This document shows, one piece after another, positions 27,092-34,980 of a stretch of DNA of 64,000 nucleotides. The notes under the pieces were generated by a model that saw nothing but the letters and a program-made list of their open reading frames with translations, made no database searches and was not told the origin of the DNA. Within the stretch, counting starts at the first letter, position 1. Each line of letters begins with the position of its first letter. Source of the DNA: Ancylothrix sp036704045 (GTDB lineage Bacteria > Cyanobacteriota > Cyanobacteriia > Cyanobacteriales > Oscillatoriaceae); contig DATNQM010000019.1 in the NCBI GenBank assembly GCA_036704045.1, positions 1 through 64,000 of the forward strand. Reading direction: 5' to 3'. A program made the translations under genes and the position numbers.

Positions 27092-27982
27092 TCAAGTTCG
27101 GCGGATATTAAAACAACACCAATCTTGCCGGCGCCAGAGTGTTGCAACTACCCAACCATGTTGCTCAAGGGTATCAGCCACCGGCTTTGCTTGCTCAAGC
27201 AAAACTCCACTGATCACACCCCAGGTACTTGTTTTAACAAGCGGTTCAAGCTGAGGAATTAAATCAATAATTACCTCAGCTAAAATATTACAGACAATGC
27301 CATCCACCGGCCCAGAAGCCAATTTAATTGCCTCCTCAACACTACCCAATTCTGTTTGTAAACAATCGGGGTTAACTTGATTGAGTTCAAGATTGCTGCG
27401 TGTGGATCTAATGGCCAAAGGATCGGTATCTACTGCGTACACTTGTTTTGCCCCAAGTAGCAGGGCACCTATCGATAAAATCCCCGAACCACAGCCAATA
27501 TCCGCTACAACTGCGTCTGTTTGTTCGTAGGTAAGACGCATTTCAATAGCTTCTAGGCAAAGTTGAGTCGTGGCGTGGGTGCCGGTGCCAAACGCAACTC
27601 CTGGATCAAGACGTAAAATATGCCGGTTTGAGTTTTCAGGCACCGGCAACCAAGCGGGATAAATCAATAACTTCTCCCCAATTTCCATCGGATGCCAGTA
27701 TTGTTTCCAGCTAGTAGACCAGTCATCCTCATCAATTAAATGCCAATGGGCTGACGGCGATGGAAAACCCATACAGACAGAATCTTGCCTTAGCAATAAA
27801 GATAAAGCCGCCAGATCCAAAAGTTGCGCTTGTTCTTCTGGTAAATAAGCACTAACCAAGCAAGCATAACCTTTGATTTGAGAAGCGGTACCCCGACAGC
27901 CAAAATCTTCCAGTCGCCAAAAAACAGTATCTTCAAGGGCTGGATCACACAAAACCTGAATTTCCCACCAGCTATGCGCCAT
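27092..27982 (-). CDS. prmA: Ribosomal protein L11 methyltransferase
   Basis: PrmA trimethylates lysines and the N-terminus of ribosomal protein L11 using S-adenosylmethionine. The 296-residue protein has the N-terminal substrate-recognition domain (MAHSWWEIQV; CMGFPSPSAHWHLIDEDDW) and the class I methyltransferase domain. The latter shows LDPGVAFGTGTHATTQLCL, VADIGCGSGILSIGALLLGA and the catalytic-site block IVCNILAEVIIDL. It lies 166 bases downstream of serA on the same strand. This serA-prmA neighbourhood is also found in other cyanobacteria. Confidence 0.95.
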   Translation of the reverse strand: MAHSWWEIQVLCDPALEDTVFWRLEDFGCRGTASQIKGYACLVSAYLPEEQAQLLDLAALSLLLRQDSVCMGFPSPSAHWHLIDEDDWSTSWKQYWHPMEIGEKLLIYPAWLPVPENSNRHILRLDPGVAFGTGTHATTQLCLEAIEMRLTYEQTDAVVADIGCGSGILSIGALLLGAKQVYAVDTDPLAIRSTRSNLELNQVNPDCLQTELGSVEEAIKLASGPVDGIVCNILAEVIIDLIPQLEPLVKTSTWGVISGVLLEQAKPVADTLEQHGWVVATLWRRQDWCCFNIRRT

Positions 27983-28094
27983 AGGATACCAATAATTAAA
28001 TTTATATGTTTGAGTTTAAAAAGAATGCCGACAGCAGCTTTTTATGTGTAGCAATTGTTCACGATAAGGCAGTAGAAAGCAAGAATTTTGAGAA

Positions 28095-28132
28095 GTCCAT
28101 TATCAATTGATCATTAACAATTGACAATGGAC
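28095..28132. repeat. Palindromic intergenic repeat between serA and prmA
   Basis: GTCCATTATCAATTG and CAATTGACAATGGAC pair over 14 of 15 positions around an 8-base loop. No T tract follows. It belongs to the kind of ATTGACAATGGAC filler palindromes scattered in cyanobacterial intergenic DNA. It may slow transcription or protect mRNA ends between the two genes. Confidence 0.6.
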
Positions 28133-28148
28133 AAATTTCTGAGATTGC

Positions 28149-29753
28149 TTATAGCGTTACTGTATAAGCATCTCGAATACCGGTGACTTTGATAATTTCT
28201 CCTAAAATACCTTCTGGTAAGGGGTCATCCAAGCTCAATACCATCACCGCATCCCCTCGAACAATTTTGCGGCCCACCTGCATACTAGCAATATTGACAT
28301 TAAAGCTACCTAAAAGTGAGCCAATTTTGCCAATAATTCCTGGTAAATCCCGGTGCAAAGTAAATAACATATAACGAGAAGGTGGCACATTAACAGGAAA
28401 TTCATCTACATCAGTAATCCGAATTTCGCCATCTCCGAGAACGGCACCGGTTACAGAATGCTCACCTAAAGAGCCTTTGGCTTCGAGATGCAGAGAGCCG
28501 GTATAGTCGCGGATACTGCTATCACGGGTTTCTATAACCCGAATCCCACGCTCTTTGGCTTCGATGGCCGCATTCACATAGTTGACTCGTTCGCGCAAAG
28601 CATTAGTTAGCAAACCTTTTAAGGCAGCCACAACAATTGGCTTGCTTTCGTTTGTGGCCAACTCACCTTGTAATCTCACTTGAAGAAAATCAACTCTTCC
28701 ACCGGCCAACTGGCTCACTAAGTTACCCAAAGTTTCTGCCAATTGCAGATAAGGTTTGAGCTTTTCCATAACATCGGGATATAACCCCGGAATGTTAACA
28801 GCACTGCGAGCCGGCAATCCCAGCAGCACATCGCGAATTTGCTCTGCCACATCAATAGCAACGTTAATTTGTGCTTCGGTGGTGGAGGCGCCTAAGTGAG
28901 GAGTGAGGATAATTTCTTTGCCGAGTTGTCTTAGGGGAGAGTCGGCTTCGAGGGGTTCATTGCTAAATACATCAAGGGCTGCACCAGCAATTCTACCTTC
29001 TTTTAAAGCCGTAGCCAGGGCTGCTTCGTCAATAATGCCACCACGAGCACAGTTAATAATCCGGGCGGTGGGTTTCATTTTGGCAAGGGTTGCAGTGCCA
29101 ATTAAATTGGCGGTTTCTGGAGTTTTGGGAATGTGCAAGGTAATGTAGTCAGCCTCGCGGAATAATAAATCCAAATCTACTAACCGGCATCCTAACTGCT
29201 CAGCGCGTTCGTTGGAAATGAAAGGATCGTAAGCCAATAGTTTCATCCCCATTGCTTTAGCGGCTGTGGCGACGTGGGAACCAATTTTTCCTAAGCCCAC
29301 AACGCCAAGGGTTTTTTTATAAACTTCGGCACCAACAAAGGTTTTACGATCCCAGCCTCCGGTTTTTGTCGAGGCGTTAGCGTCTGGAATGTAGCGAGAT
29401 AGCGCTAACATCATCGCTAGGGCGTGTTCGGCAGCGGCAATTGTGTTGCCTTCTGGAGAGTTGACTACCACAATACCTTGACGGGTGGCTGCCGGTACAT
29501 CAACATTATCCACTCCCACACCGGCACGTCCAATAATTTTTAGTGCTGTGCCAGCTTCAATCACTTCTTTGGTGACGCGTGTGCCTGAGCGAATCATCAA
29601 TGCGTCATACTCTGGTATAGTCCGCACCAGTTCTTCTTGGGATAGACCTGTTTTGATGTCCACTTGGGCAACTTGAGAGAGAATATCAATTCCGGCAGAG
29701 TCAATTGGATCGGATACTAGAACCTTTGGCATGATTAGGGTGATTGAGTGCAA
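28149..29753 (-). CDS. serA: D-3-phosphoglycerate dehydrogenase
   Basis: First step of serine synthesis: oxidation of 3-phosphoglycerate with NAD. The 534-residue long form has the substrate domain, the NAD-binding domain with GVVGLGKIGSHVA, and the catalytic Arg-Glu-His set (INCARGGIIDEAAL; the His in LTPHLGAS). An intervening domain and a C-terminal ACT regulatory domain (LFTLHRDLPGIIGKIGSLLG) follow, allowing serine feedback. The seven residues before MPKVLVSDPID are not typical, so the ATG at 29732 is the more likely start. prmA follows on the same strand. Confidence 0.96.
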   Translation of the reverse strand: MHSITLIMPKVLVSDPIDSAGIDILSQVAQVDIKTGLSQEELVRTIPEYDALMIRSGTRVTKEVIEAGTALKIIGRAGVGVDNVDVPAATRQGIVVVNSPEGNTIAAAEHALAMMLALSRYIPDANASTKTGGWDRKTFVGAEVYKKTLGVVGLGKIGSHVATAAKAMGMKLLAYDPFISNERAEQLGCRLVDLDLLFREADYITLHIPKTPETANLIGTATLAKMKPTARIINCARGGIIDEAALATALKEGRIAGAALDVFSNEPLEADSPLRQLGKEIILTPHLGASTTEAQINVAIDVAEQIRDVLLGLPARSAVNIPGLYPDVMEKLKPYLQLAETLGNLVSQLAGGRVDFLQVRLQGELATNESKPIVVAALKGLLTNALRERVNYVNAAIEAKERGIRVIETRDSSIRDYTGSLHLEAKGSLGEHSVTGAVLGDGEIRITDVDEFPVNVPPSRYMLFTLHRDLPGIIGKIGSLLGSFNVNIASMQVGRKIVRGDAVMVLSLDDPLPEGILGEIIKVTGIRDAYTVTL

Positions 29754-30083
29754 CTAGAAGGTGTAAATTGCCGCTCTCGCGGGGCAGTGGCTACATTTAT
29801 GGCAGGACGGCCGGCTTTGTTTAAAGCCCAATAATGAGGCAATTTTAACCGCAGTAGCACATTCTATCTTTTCTGGGGGCATAACTCTGCGAATTGACTA
29901 AAAGTTTTTAGCTTTTCTGACAAGGTTTTGGTTGTCTCCCTTGGCTGGCATTCCCTGGTAGGCTTTAATGGAGGTTAATTTGTTTTTGGTGATTTTTGTC
30001 GGTTTGTTTTTTAACTGTTCACTTTTAACGGGTTACTTTTCGGTTGTCCACTTTTAAGTTTTAAGTTCCTAAAATCGTAATTT
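29754..30083. other. Divergent intergenic region, nothing recognised
   Basis: About 330 bases between serA (minus) and the next plus-strand gene. It contains short repeated phrases of the type CACTTTTAA near 30020-30055 but no gene and no clear promoter. Confidence 0.5.
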
Positions 30084-30599
30084 ATGAATTATCTCGTTGC
30101 TGTTTTTCCAGATCGTATTCAAGCTGAAGCTGCTTATGTGGCTTTGGAAAAGGAAGGTTTGCCTATGAGTCAAGTGGCTATTTTGGGCAAGGGTTACAAA
30201 ACTGCTGATGAGTATGGTTTGATTGACCCCAATGAGCAAGCTGGCAAGCAAGCTAAGTTGATGGCTACTTGGTTGGTGCCTTTTGGTTTTTTTGCTGGTG
30301 TTGGTTTTAGTCTCAGTACCGGCTTAGATACTTTTGCTTGGGCTGGTGAGTTTGGTAATCATTTTATCGGAGGTTTGTTGGGTGCCGGTGCCGGTGCGAT
30401 GGGTAGTGTTTTTGCCGGTGGTGGTACGGGTTTAATTTTCGGTTCTGGTGATGCTTTACCCTATCGTAATCGTTTGAAGTTGGGTAAGTATTTGGTTGTT
30501 GTTAATGGTGAAGAAAATATAACTCGTCAAGCTACTCTTGTTTTACGCCGGTTTGAGCCTGAAAATATCCAAGGTTATGCTGATTACAGTCAATTGTAA
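30084..30599 (+). CDS. Conserved cyanobacterial membrane-associated hypothetical protein
   Basis: The 171-residue product starts with a small alpha/beta region (YLVAVFPDRIQAEAAYVALE, VAILGKGY) like the heat-induced general-stress fold. Two glycine/alanine-rich hydrophobic segments (LVPFGFFAGVGFSLSTGL and HFIGGLLGAGAGAMGSVFAG) follow. A polar tail ends VVNGEENITRQATLVLRRF, again a beta-alpha unit. The layout resembles slipin/17M-type stress proteins with a glycine-zipper membrane hairpin. I cannot assign a function. A clear terminator follows at 30618. Confidence 0.75.
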   Translation: MNYLVAVFPDRIQAEAAYVALEKEGLPMSQVAILGKGYKTADEYGLIDPNEQAGKQAKLMATWLVPFGFFAGVGFSLSTGLDTFAWAGEFGNHFIGGLLGAGAGAMGSVFAGGGTGLIFGSGDALPYRNRLKLGKYLVVVNGEENITRQATLVLRRFEPENIQGYADYSQL

Positions 30600-30617
30600 T
30601 CCTAATATTATTGTCTC

Positions 30618-30646
30618 CCCAGTTTTTTACAAGAACTGGGTTTTTT
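30618..30646 (+). terminator. Rho-independent terminator
   Basis: Stem CCCAGTT/AACTGGG with a 9-base loop, directly followed by six T. Located 19 bases after the stop of the 171-residue protein gene. Confidence 0.85.
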
Positions 30647-30677
30647 GATATAGGTGATTATTTCCGCGTATCCTACC

Positions 30678-30863
30678 ATGAGCAATAGCAATTCGGAAAA
30701 GGATGTTTTGTCTCCACCTCCGCCAAAGTATCGGTTTTTTCAATACTTATTAGCTGTTAAAACTTTTATCAAAAATATTTTATTTTTTCTTGTTCTTGTT
30801 TTTATATCTTTTCCTTTAGCTGTTGTTACTTTTTTGACAACTAAAAGCGAGGTTGACGATTAA
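30678..30863 (+). CDS. Small single-span membrane protein, hypothetical
   Basis: Starting at the ATG at 30678 the product is 61 residues (MSNSNSEKDVLSPPPPKYRF...). A GTG at 30654 would add eight residues, but it lies closer behind the terminator and gives an unlikely N-terminus. The middle is one strong membrane helix (ILFFLVLVFISFPLAVVTFL), and the C-terminus TTKSEVDD is acidic. No family recognised. Its size and build match many small cyanobacterial membrane proteins. Confidence 0.5.
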   Translation: MSNSNSEKDVLSPPPPKYRFFQYLLAVKTFIKNILFFLVLVFISFPLAVVTFLTTKSEVDD

Positions 30864-30939
30864 TTTAAGTCAATTTTTTTGCTATTTAATTTTAAAAAAA
30901 CTTAAAAAAATACTATTTTAGGTCGATAATTTATAGGTT

Positions 30940-31545
30940 TTAATTATCTTCAGTTTCTAAGTGAATCATTAACCCTATTCTTTGAATGGCTACTTGCAAG
31001 GCTTGATTAATTGACATTCTTTGATTGCTTAAATAAGGTTCAATATTACTAAGCTGAAAGGCAATATCCGAAAAACTTGGTGCCGACATTCCCTCTGCAA
31101 TACTTTCTTTAACTTTTTGAATTAGTTCTGGCATTATTTCTTTATGATATCGACAGGCTGCTAATTCCGCTGAACCTTGCTTATTTTTCACTGCTGCAAA
31201 GCCAAATAACCGGCATACACTTGGACGAAAAGCATATATTGAACAACGGCCGTTTCCGGCAATCATTGTATCAGGTTCATAAAAAATACAGCGTCCTTCC
31301 CAGTTTACTTTTGAGCCTTTTTCTGTGAATTCTTTAACTTGTTTTTTCTGGAACAATTCTAAAGCAATTGGTAACATTTCTAGGGGCGTTGTTTCAATGT
31401 TTGGGTTTTCACAACATCTACCGCAGCCGGTGGGGCATTTTAGGCCGGTTTTAATCGCAAGACTTTCTGTTTGTTGGTCAATTTGGTTATAAATTTCTTG
31501 GACTTGTTCGGCAAGCTGATGATTTGACATTTTCTTATCTCTCAA
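30940..31545 (-). CDS. YkgJ-type cysteine-cluster protein
   Basis: The 201-residue protein has the eight-cysteine pattern of the YkgJ/CxxCxxCC family. The clusters are CPTGCGRCCENP near residue 40, the cysteine of GRCIFYEPD, and then GRCSIYAFRPSVCRLFGF. The family is thought to bind zinc or an iron-sulfur cluster, and its biochemical role is mostly unknown. A second ATG five codons in (MSNHQLAEQV) is probably the real start, since it gives the common N-terminus. Confidence 0.85.
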   Translation of the reverse strand: MRDKKMSNHQLAEQVQEIYNQIDQQTESLAIKTGLKCPTGCGRCCENPNIETTPLEMLPIALELFQKKQVKEFTEKGSKVNWEGRCIFYEPDTMIAGNGRCSIYAFRPSVCRLFGFAAVKNKQGSAELAACRYHKEIMPELIQKVKESIAEGMSAPSFSDIAFQLSNIEPYLSNQRMSINQALQVAIQRIGLMIHLETEDN

Positions 31546-31673
31546 AAATTGGCTAGAAATGAATCAAATTTTAATTAATTATATCGTACTAAAGAAATAG
31601 GTAAAATTTAGATTTTTGTGGTATAATTGAAATTGAAATAAAGCCGAAAAAACTTAGATTTAAAAAATTAGAG

Positions 31674-32453
31674 ATGTTGCCAAGAGAAGAACTGTTAAAA
31701 GGTGCAGAAAATCGAGAAACCCTGGCCCGGATTATTGACCAGGCTGATCAGGCTATCAAAACTTGGGAAGTTGTGGCAACGGATTTTCTTTCGCCGCCCG
31801 AAGTTGTGGAAGCGCAGCAAGCATTTTCACGGTTAACAGAAGTGCAGTTAGTGGCATGGGGAGGCTATCCCCAAGCAGAAAGACAAAGATTAGCAATTGC
31901 CCGTGCAGAATTGCCTCTGGATGCGTCACAAGTAGAAATAGCAGCGTTAGATATTTCTGGTAATTTTTTGTTTGATACTGCAACTCACCGAGATTTTTTA
32001 GGGTCAATGTTGGGCTGTGGAATAGTTAGAGAAAAAACTGGGGATTTAATTGTTTTGGGAGAACGAGGTGCTCAGGCAATTGTGGTGCCTGAATTGGTAG
32101 AATATTTAGAGCTTCATTTAAAACAAGTTCGTTCGGTGCCGGTGACAGTTCGCCGGATAGAATTAAGTGAGTTAAAAATTAGGGAACCTAAGAAAAAAGA
32201 GTTAACCAGTACAGAAGCTTCTATGCGTTTAGATGCTATTGCTTCGGCGGGATTTGGGATGTCTCGGAGCAAAATGGTAGAGTATATCGAAGGTGGTGAT
32301 GTACGGGTAAATTGGAAAGAAATTAGTCAGCCTAGTTATCAAGTTAAAAGTGGTGATTTAATTGCGGTTCGGGGGAAAGGCCGGTTAGAAGTTGGGGAAG
32401 TTGCTGTTACGAAAAAGGAAAGATTTCGGATACAGCTAACTCGATATATGTAG
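31674..32453 (+). CDS. Photosystem II S4-domain protein (YlmH-like)
   Basis: The 259-residue product matches the family named photosystem II S4 domain protein, conserved in cyanobacteria and plants and related to bacterial YlmH. Its N-terminal two thirds include VAWGGYPQAERQRLAIAR and DFLGSMLGCGIVREKTGDLIV. The C-terminal S4 RNA-binding domain reads MRLDAIASAGFGMSRSKMVE and then GDVRVNWKEI. Related proteins bind stalled ribosomes or RNA; a role in photosystem II assembly or repair comes from the family name. Single gene with a short leader. Confidence 0.92.
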   Translation: MLPREELLKGAENRETLARIIDQADQAIKTWEVVATDFLSPPEVVEAQQAFSRLTEVQLVAWGGYPQAERQRLAIARAELPLDASQVEIAALDISGNFLFDTATHRDFLGSMLGCGIVREKTGDLIVLGERGAQAIVVPELVEYLELHLKQVRSVPVTVRRIELSELKIREPKKKELTSTEASMRLDAIASAGFGMSRSKMVEYIEGGDVRVNWKEISQPSYQVKSGDLIAVRGKGRLEVGEVAVTKKERFRIQLTRYM

Positions 32454-32552
32454 GGCTTACTGAATAAATTGCCGAGCGCAAAATTCGGTTAAAATGTTGG
32501 TAGGTTGGGCAAAAGCCCACCCCATTAACCCATTACAGCTAAAGTTACTACC

Positions 32553-32756
32553 ATGAAACTAGACCGCATTACCAGCGATCCCAATCGCATGAACGGACAA
32601 CCCTGCATTCGTAACCTTCGTCTTACTGTTCGTCGCGTCATCGAGTTACTTGCAACTTATCCCGATAGAAATGAACTACGGCAAGAGTTTCCAGAATTGG
32701 AAGATGAAGACATTCGGCAATCTCTGATTTTTGCATCCTCCTATTTAGACGTATGA
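32553..32756 (+). CDS. DUF433 protein, orphan antitoxin-like
   Basis: The 67-residue protein is a compact DUF433 helix-turn-helix domain. It has DRITSDPNRMNGQPCIRNLR, then a helix motif LTVRRVIELLATYP and ELEDEDIRQSLIFAS. In many bacteria DUF433 genes precede a PIN-like toxin gene (DUF5615) and act as antitoxin. Here the next plus-strand codons do not encode such a toxin, and the 3' end overlaps a minus-strand fragment, so the pair seems broken. It ends slightly short of the usual 75-80 residues. Confidence 0.75.
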   Translation: MKLDRITSDPNRMNGQPCIRNLRLTVRRVIELLATYPDRNELRQEFPELEDEDIRQSLIFASSYLDV

Positions 32757-33212
32757 ATTTTGGCAAGAAGTTCTAACATATTGCCTAAAAACCGGCACTA
32801 AATTAAACGACATTTTTTCTGATTCTATTGGTTTAAGTAAGTAGCGTTTAGTTAAAGATTGTAACCCATTAATCAAGTCCATTGATGACAAGGATAAAGC
32901 TTGTCTTAAATCTTCTCTTGAAACTGCCTGATCGCACTTACTCAATTCTACGGCTATTTGTTGCTCGACCGCTGATAATCTTTTAAATAATTCGTTTAAC
33001 ATAAATTGTATATCCTCGGTCAAAATTAAACTATCTTCTGTTAGAAATTCAGATACTTTCCTACCAAAAATATGTTTAATCAAATTAGCAATATCTTTTA
33101 AATAAACCGGATTACCTTCATATAAATTAAGCAGCGTTAACCATTTTTCCTCATCTTTCAATCCCAAGTTTTTGAATATTTCGTTACTATCTAACCCTGA
33201 CCTGGAAAAGGT
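32745..33212 (-). pseudogene. Fragment of a STAND (NB-ARC-like) ATPase
   Basis: The minus-strand frame reads SGLDSNEIFKNLGLKDEE, then WLTLLNLYEGNPVYLKDIA and AVEQQIAVELSKCDQAVSRE, ending a winged-helix segment at FNLVPVFRQYVRT. This is the end of the ATPase and the winged-helix part of cyanobacterial NB-ARC/WD40-type STAND proteins. The Walker motifs upstream and the sensor repeats downstream are missing. The nominal start is TTG at 33167, but resemblance continues upstream to about 33212, so this is a piece of a larger gene cut at both ends. Confidence 0.65.
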
Positions 33213-33593
33213 GATTTGAGTGATGCTTTGAGTGGATTTACAAACCCAACTTTTAGAGTAAGTCGTTCTGTAGCTTTTACCTTAAACAGAGATGGTATGC
33301 GGCATATTCTCCAAAGTCATCATCGTAAGTATTGGGATGGTTCTAAAGAAGAGTACCAAACATTTTTTGATGAAAAGATGGAGTATCGTGATATTGTAAA
33401 CGAAATTAGAGACGTAGTAGAAGAAAATAAGAAAATACTTAATAGTCTCAGTCCTAATCAACAGTGTCAAGTTACTGCTACTATCGGTGTATTCAAGCGA
33501 AGAAGTTATGTTTTAGGAGTCAAATCAGGTAGGCTTATAGGTCAGTTTTTCCCAAAGCATAAAAATTACAAACTTACAAACCCCTGCCGGTAG
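33201..33593 (+). CDS. Orphan toxin-like domain with conserved His-His motif
   Basis: The open frame begins after a stop at 33198-33200. The only possible starts are TTG at 33216 or the ATG of DGMRHIL, so it looks like the detached C-terminus of a larger protein. It contains HILQSHHRKYWDGS, then a helical region (IVNEIRDVVEENKKIL), and ends in two or three strands (VTATIGVF; YVLGVKSGRLIGQF). This pattern is like the nuclease tips of polymorphic toxins, in which histidines do the chemistry. I cannot name the family. No immunity gene is recognisable next to it. Confidence 0.5.
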   Translation, partial: PGKGDLSDALSGFTNPTFRVSRSVAFTLNRDGMRHILQSHHRKYWDGSKEEYQTFFDEKMEYRDIVNEIRDVVEENKKILNSLSPNQQCQVTATIGVFKRRSYVLGVKSGRLIGQFFPKHKNYKLTNPCR

Positions 33594-33746
33594 ATAAAGT
33601 ATTTGTTAGCCTATTATTCAAACTAATCAACTAGCAGGGATTTTATTTGATAAAAACATCTCGTTTCAAATATGTAATTTATACCAAATCCGAACTCAGC
33701 AACCCCTATGTAAAAAAATCCCAGAACACTTATAAAAAAAGTTTTT

Positions 33747-33779
33747 AAAAACCCGGCTCCTCAAAGAAACCGGGTTTTT
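33747..33779. terminator. Bidirectional terminator-like hairpin (dispersed repeat, copy 1)
   Basis: AAAAACCCGG and CCGGGTTTTT form a perfect ten-base stem around a 13-base loop. It lies between the toxin-like frame and cysC, which converge. In reverse orientation 27 of 33 bases match the hairpin at 48771-48803, so this is a mobile or repeatedly copied terminator unit. Confidence 0.8.
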
Positions 33780-33808
33780 GCTAACATTAACTAAGCTCAA
33801 TTTAGCAC

Positions 33809-34345
33809 TTACTTCGCAGAAATGTAACCGCTATCTTGCAAGGCTTGTAACACCTTATCCACGCTTTCTTCTTCAGATTCAAGATCGGTACGACATTCAA
33901 CCTCTGGCTGTTCGGGAGACTCATAAGGATCATCAATGCCGGTGAAATGCTTAATTTCTCCAGCCCGTGCTTTTTTGTAAAGACCTTTCACATCTCGGCT
34001 TTCACAAACATTCAAAGGTGCATTAACAAACACCTCAACAAAATTCGCAATTCTACCGCGAACTTCGCGACGCATTTCCCGGTAAGGAGAAATTGCAGAT
34101 ACCAAAACAATAACTCCATTTCTGGTCAAAAGATGCGCCACAAAACCAATGCGGCGGATATTTTCATCGCGGTCTTCTTTTGAAAAACCTAAACCTTTTG
34201 TCAAATTTTCTCGAACAATATCACCATCGAGAATTTCTACCATATAACCGCGTTCTCGCAGTTTTTGTTCCACTGCACGGCTAATTGTTGTTTTTCCGGC
34301 ACCCGATAAACCCGTAAACCAAACGGTTACTCCACGTTGTTCCAT
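33809..34345 (-). CDS. cysC: Adenylylsulfate kinase
   Basis: Phosphorylates adenylyl sulfate (APS) with ATP to PAPS, the second activation step in sulfate assimilation. The 178-residue length is that of the stand-alone kinase. Motifs are the P-loop GLSGAGKTT at residues 12-20, the APS-binding DGDIVRENLTKGLGFSKEDR, and the lid FVNAPLNVCESRDVKGLYKKAR. It lies downstream of a DASS transporter and an unknown gene on the same strand, which suggests a sulfate-use cluster, although a 166-base gap separates it from them. Confidence 0.96.
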   Translation of the reverse strand: MEQRGVTVWFTGLSGAGKTTISRAVEQKLRERGYMVEILDGDIVRENLTKGLGFSKEDRDENIRRIGFVAHLLTRNGVIVLVSAISPYREMRREVRGRIANFVEVFVNAPLNVCESRDVKGLYKKARAGEIKHFTGIDDPYESPEQPEVECRTDLESEEESVDKVLQALQDSGYISAK

Positions 34346-34511
34346 TGTTTTATTGCCCTCCAGAGGTCTTGCGATTACAGATTTTTGTACTTTTAGATTG
34401 GCTAAGCCATTTTAGATTGAAAAGCAGAGTATTTGCAGTGCGATGGGTCACTTAATTTTGGGTAAAATTTGTATTATTCATCACTGCATCAACAACGACT
34501 AAAAAAACAAA

Positions 34512-34979
34512 TTAGCCGTCTTCAATCCACTCTAATTGTGATATTCGGTCTCCTAATTTTGCGGCAAACATTGAAGAACCGCTAACAATTAGTTTGTGTG
34601 TTTCAACCTTTAAAAGTTCATCAACATAACTGCTGGGAGAAACTTCTTTAATAGCTGTTTCCACCGACAATCCTACTTGAGAACCATTACTGAGAGCTTC
34701 TTGTAAGATATCTGCTGCTAAAGCACGATAGCCGTCTAACATAGAAGATTGCAAGCTACGCTGCGATGAAAGACCCAGCCAACCTTGCTCACCTAAGTCC
34801 TGAACTAACTCGTCCAAAGCCTCTGTGTCTATCAAAAATATCACACTCAGGGCAACAGCCGCGACTTTCTCACTAGGAGAAGTTGGGCTTTCATTCATGC
34901 TCACAGCTAACTCTAAGGCATGAGAGAGCGCTTTTTCATAAGCATAAGGATTTGTCAATACCAGCGTTACGAGCGCCAT
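34512..34979 (-). CDS. Hypothetical protein coupled to the DASS transporter
   Basis: The 155-residue soluble protein starts one base after the stop codon of the transporter gene, so the two are surely co-transcribed and translationally coupled. Features are an N-terminal strand (ALVTLVLTNPY), several helices, a middle region LIDTEALDELVQDLGEQGW, and a C-terminal strand pair ETHKLIVSGSSMFAAKLGDRI. The beta-alpha pattern is loosely like a universal-stress-protein fold, but I see no nucleotide-binding glycine motif. It may regulate the transporter; this rests on position only. Confidence 0.7.
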   Translation of the reverse strand: MALVTLVLTNPYAYEKALSHALELAVSMNESPTSPSEKVAAVALSVIFLIDTEALDELVQDLGEQGWLGLSSQRSLQSSMLDGYRALAADILQEALSNGSQVGLSVETAIKEVSPSSYVDELLKVETHKLIVSGSSMFAAKLGDRISQLEWIEDG

Positions 34980-34980
34980 C

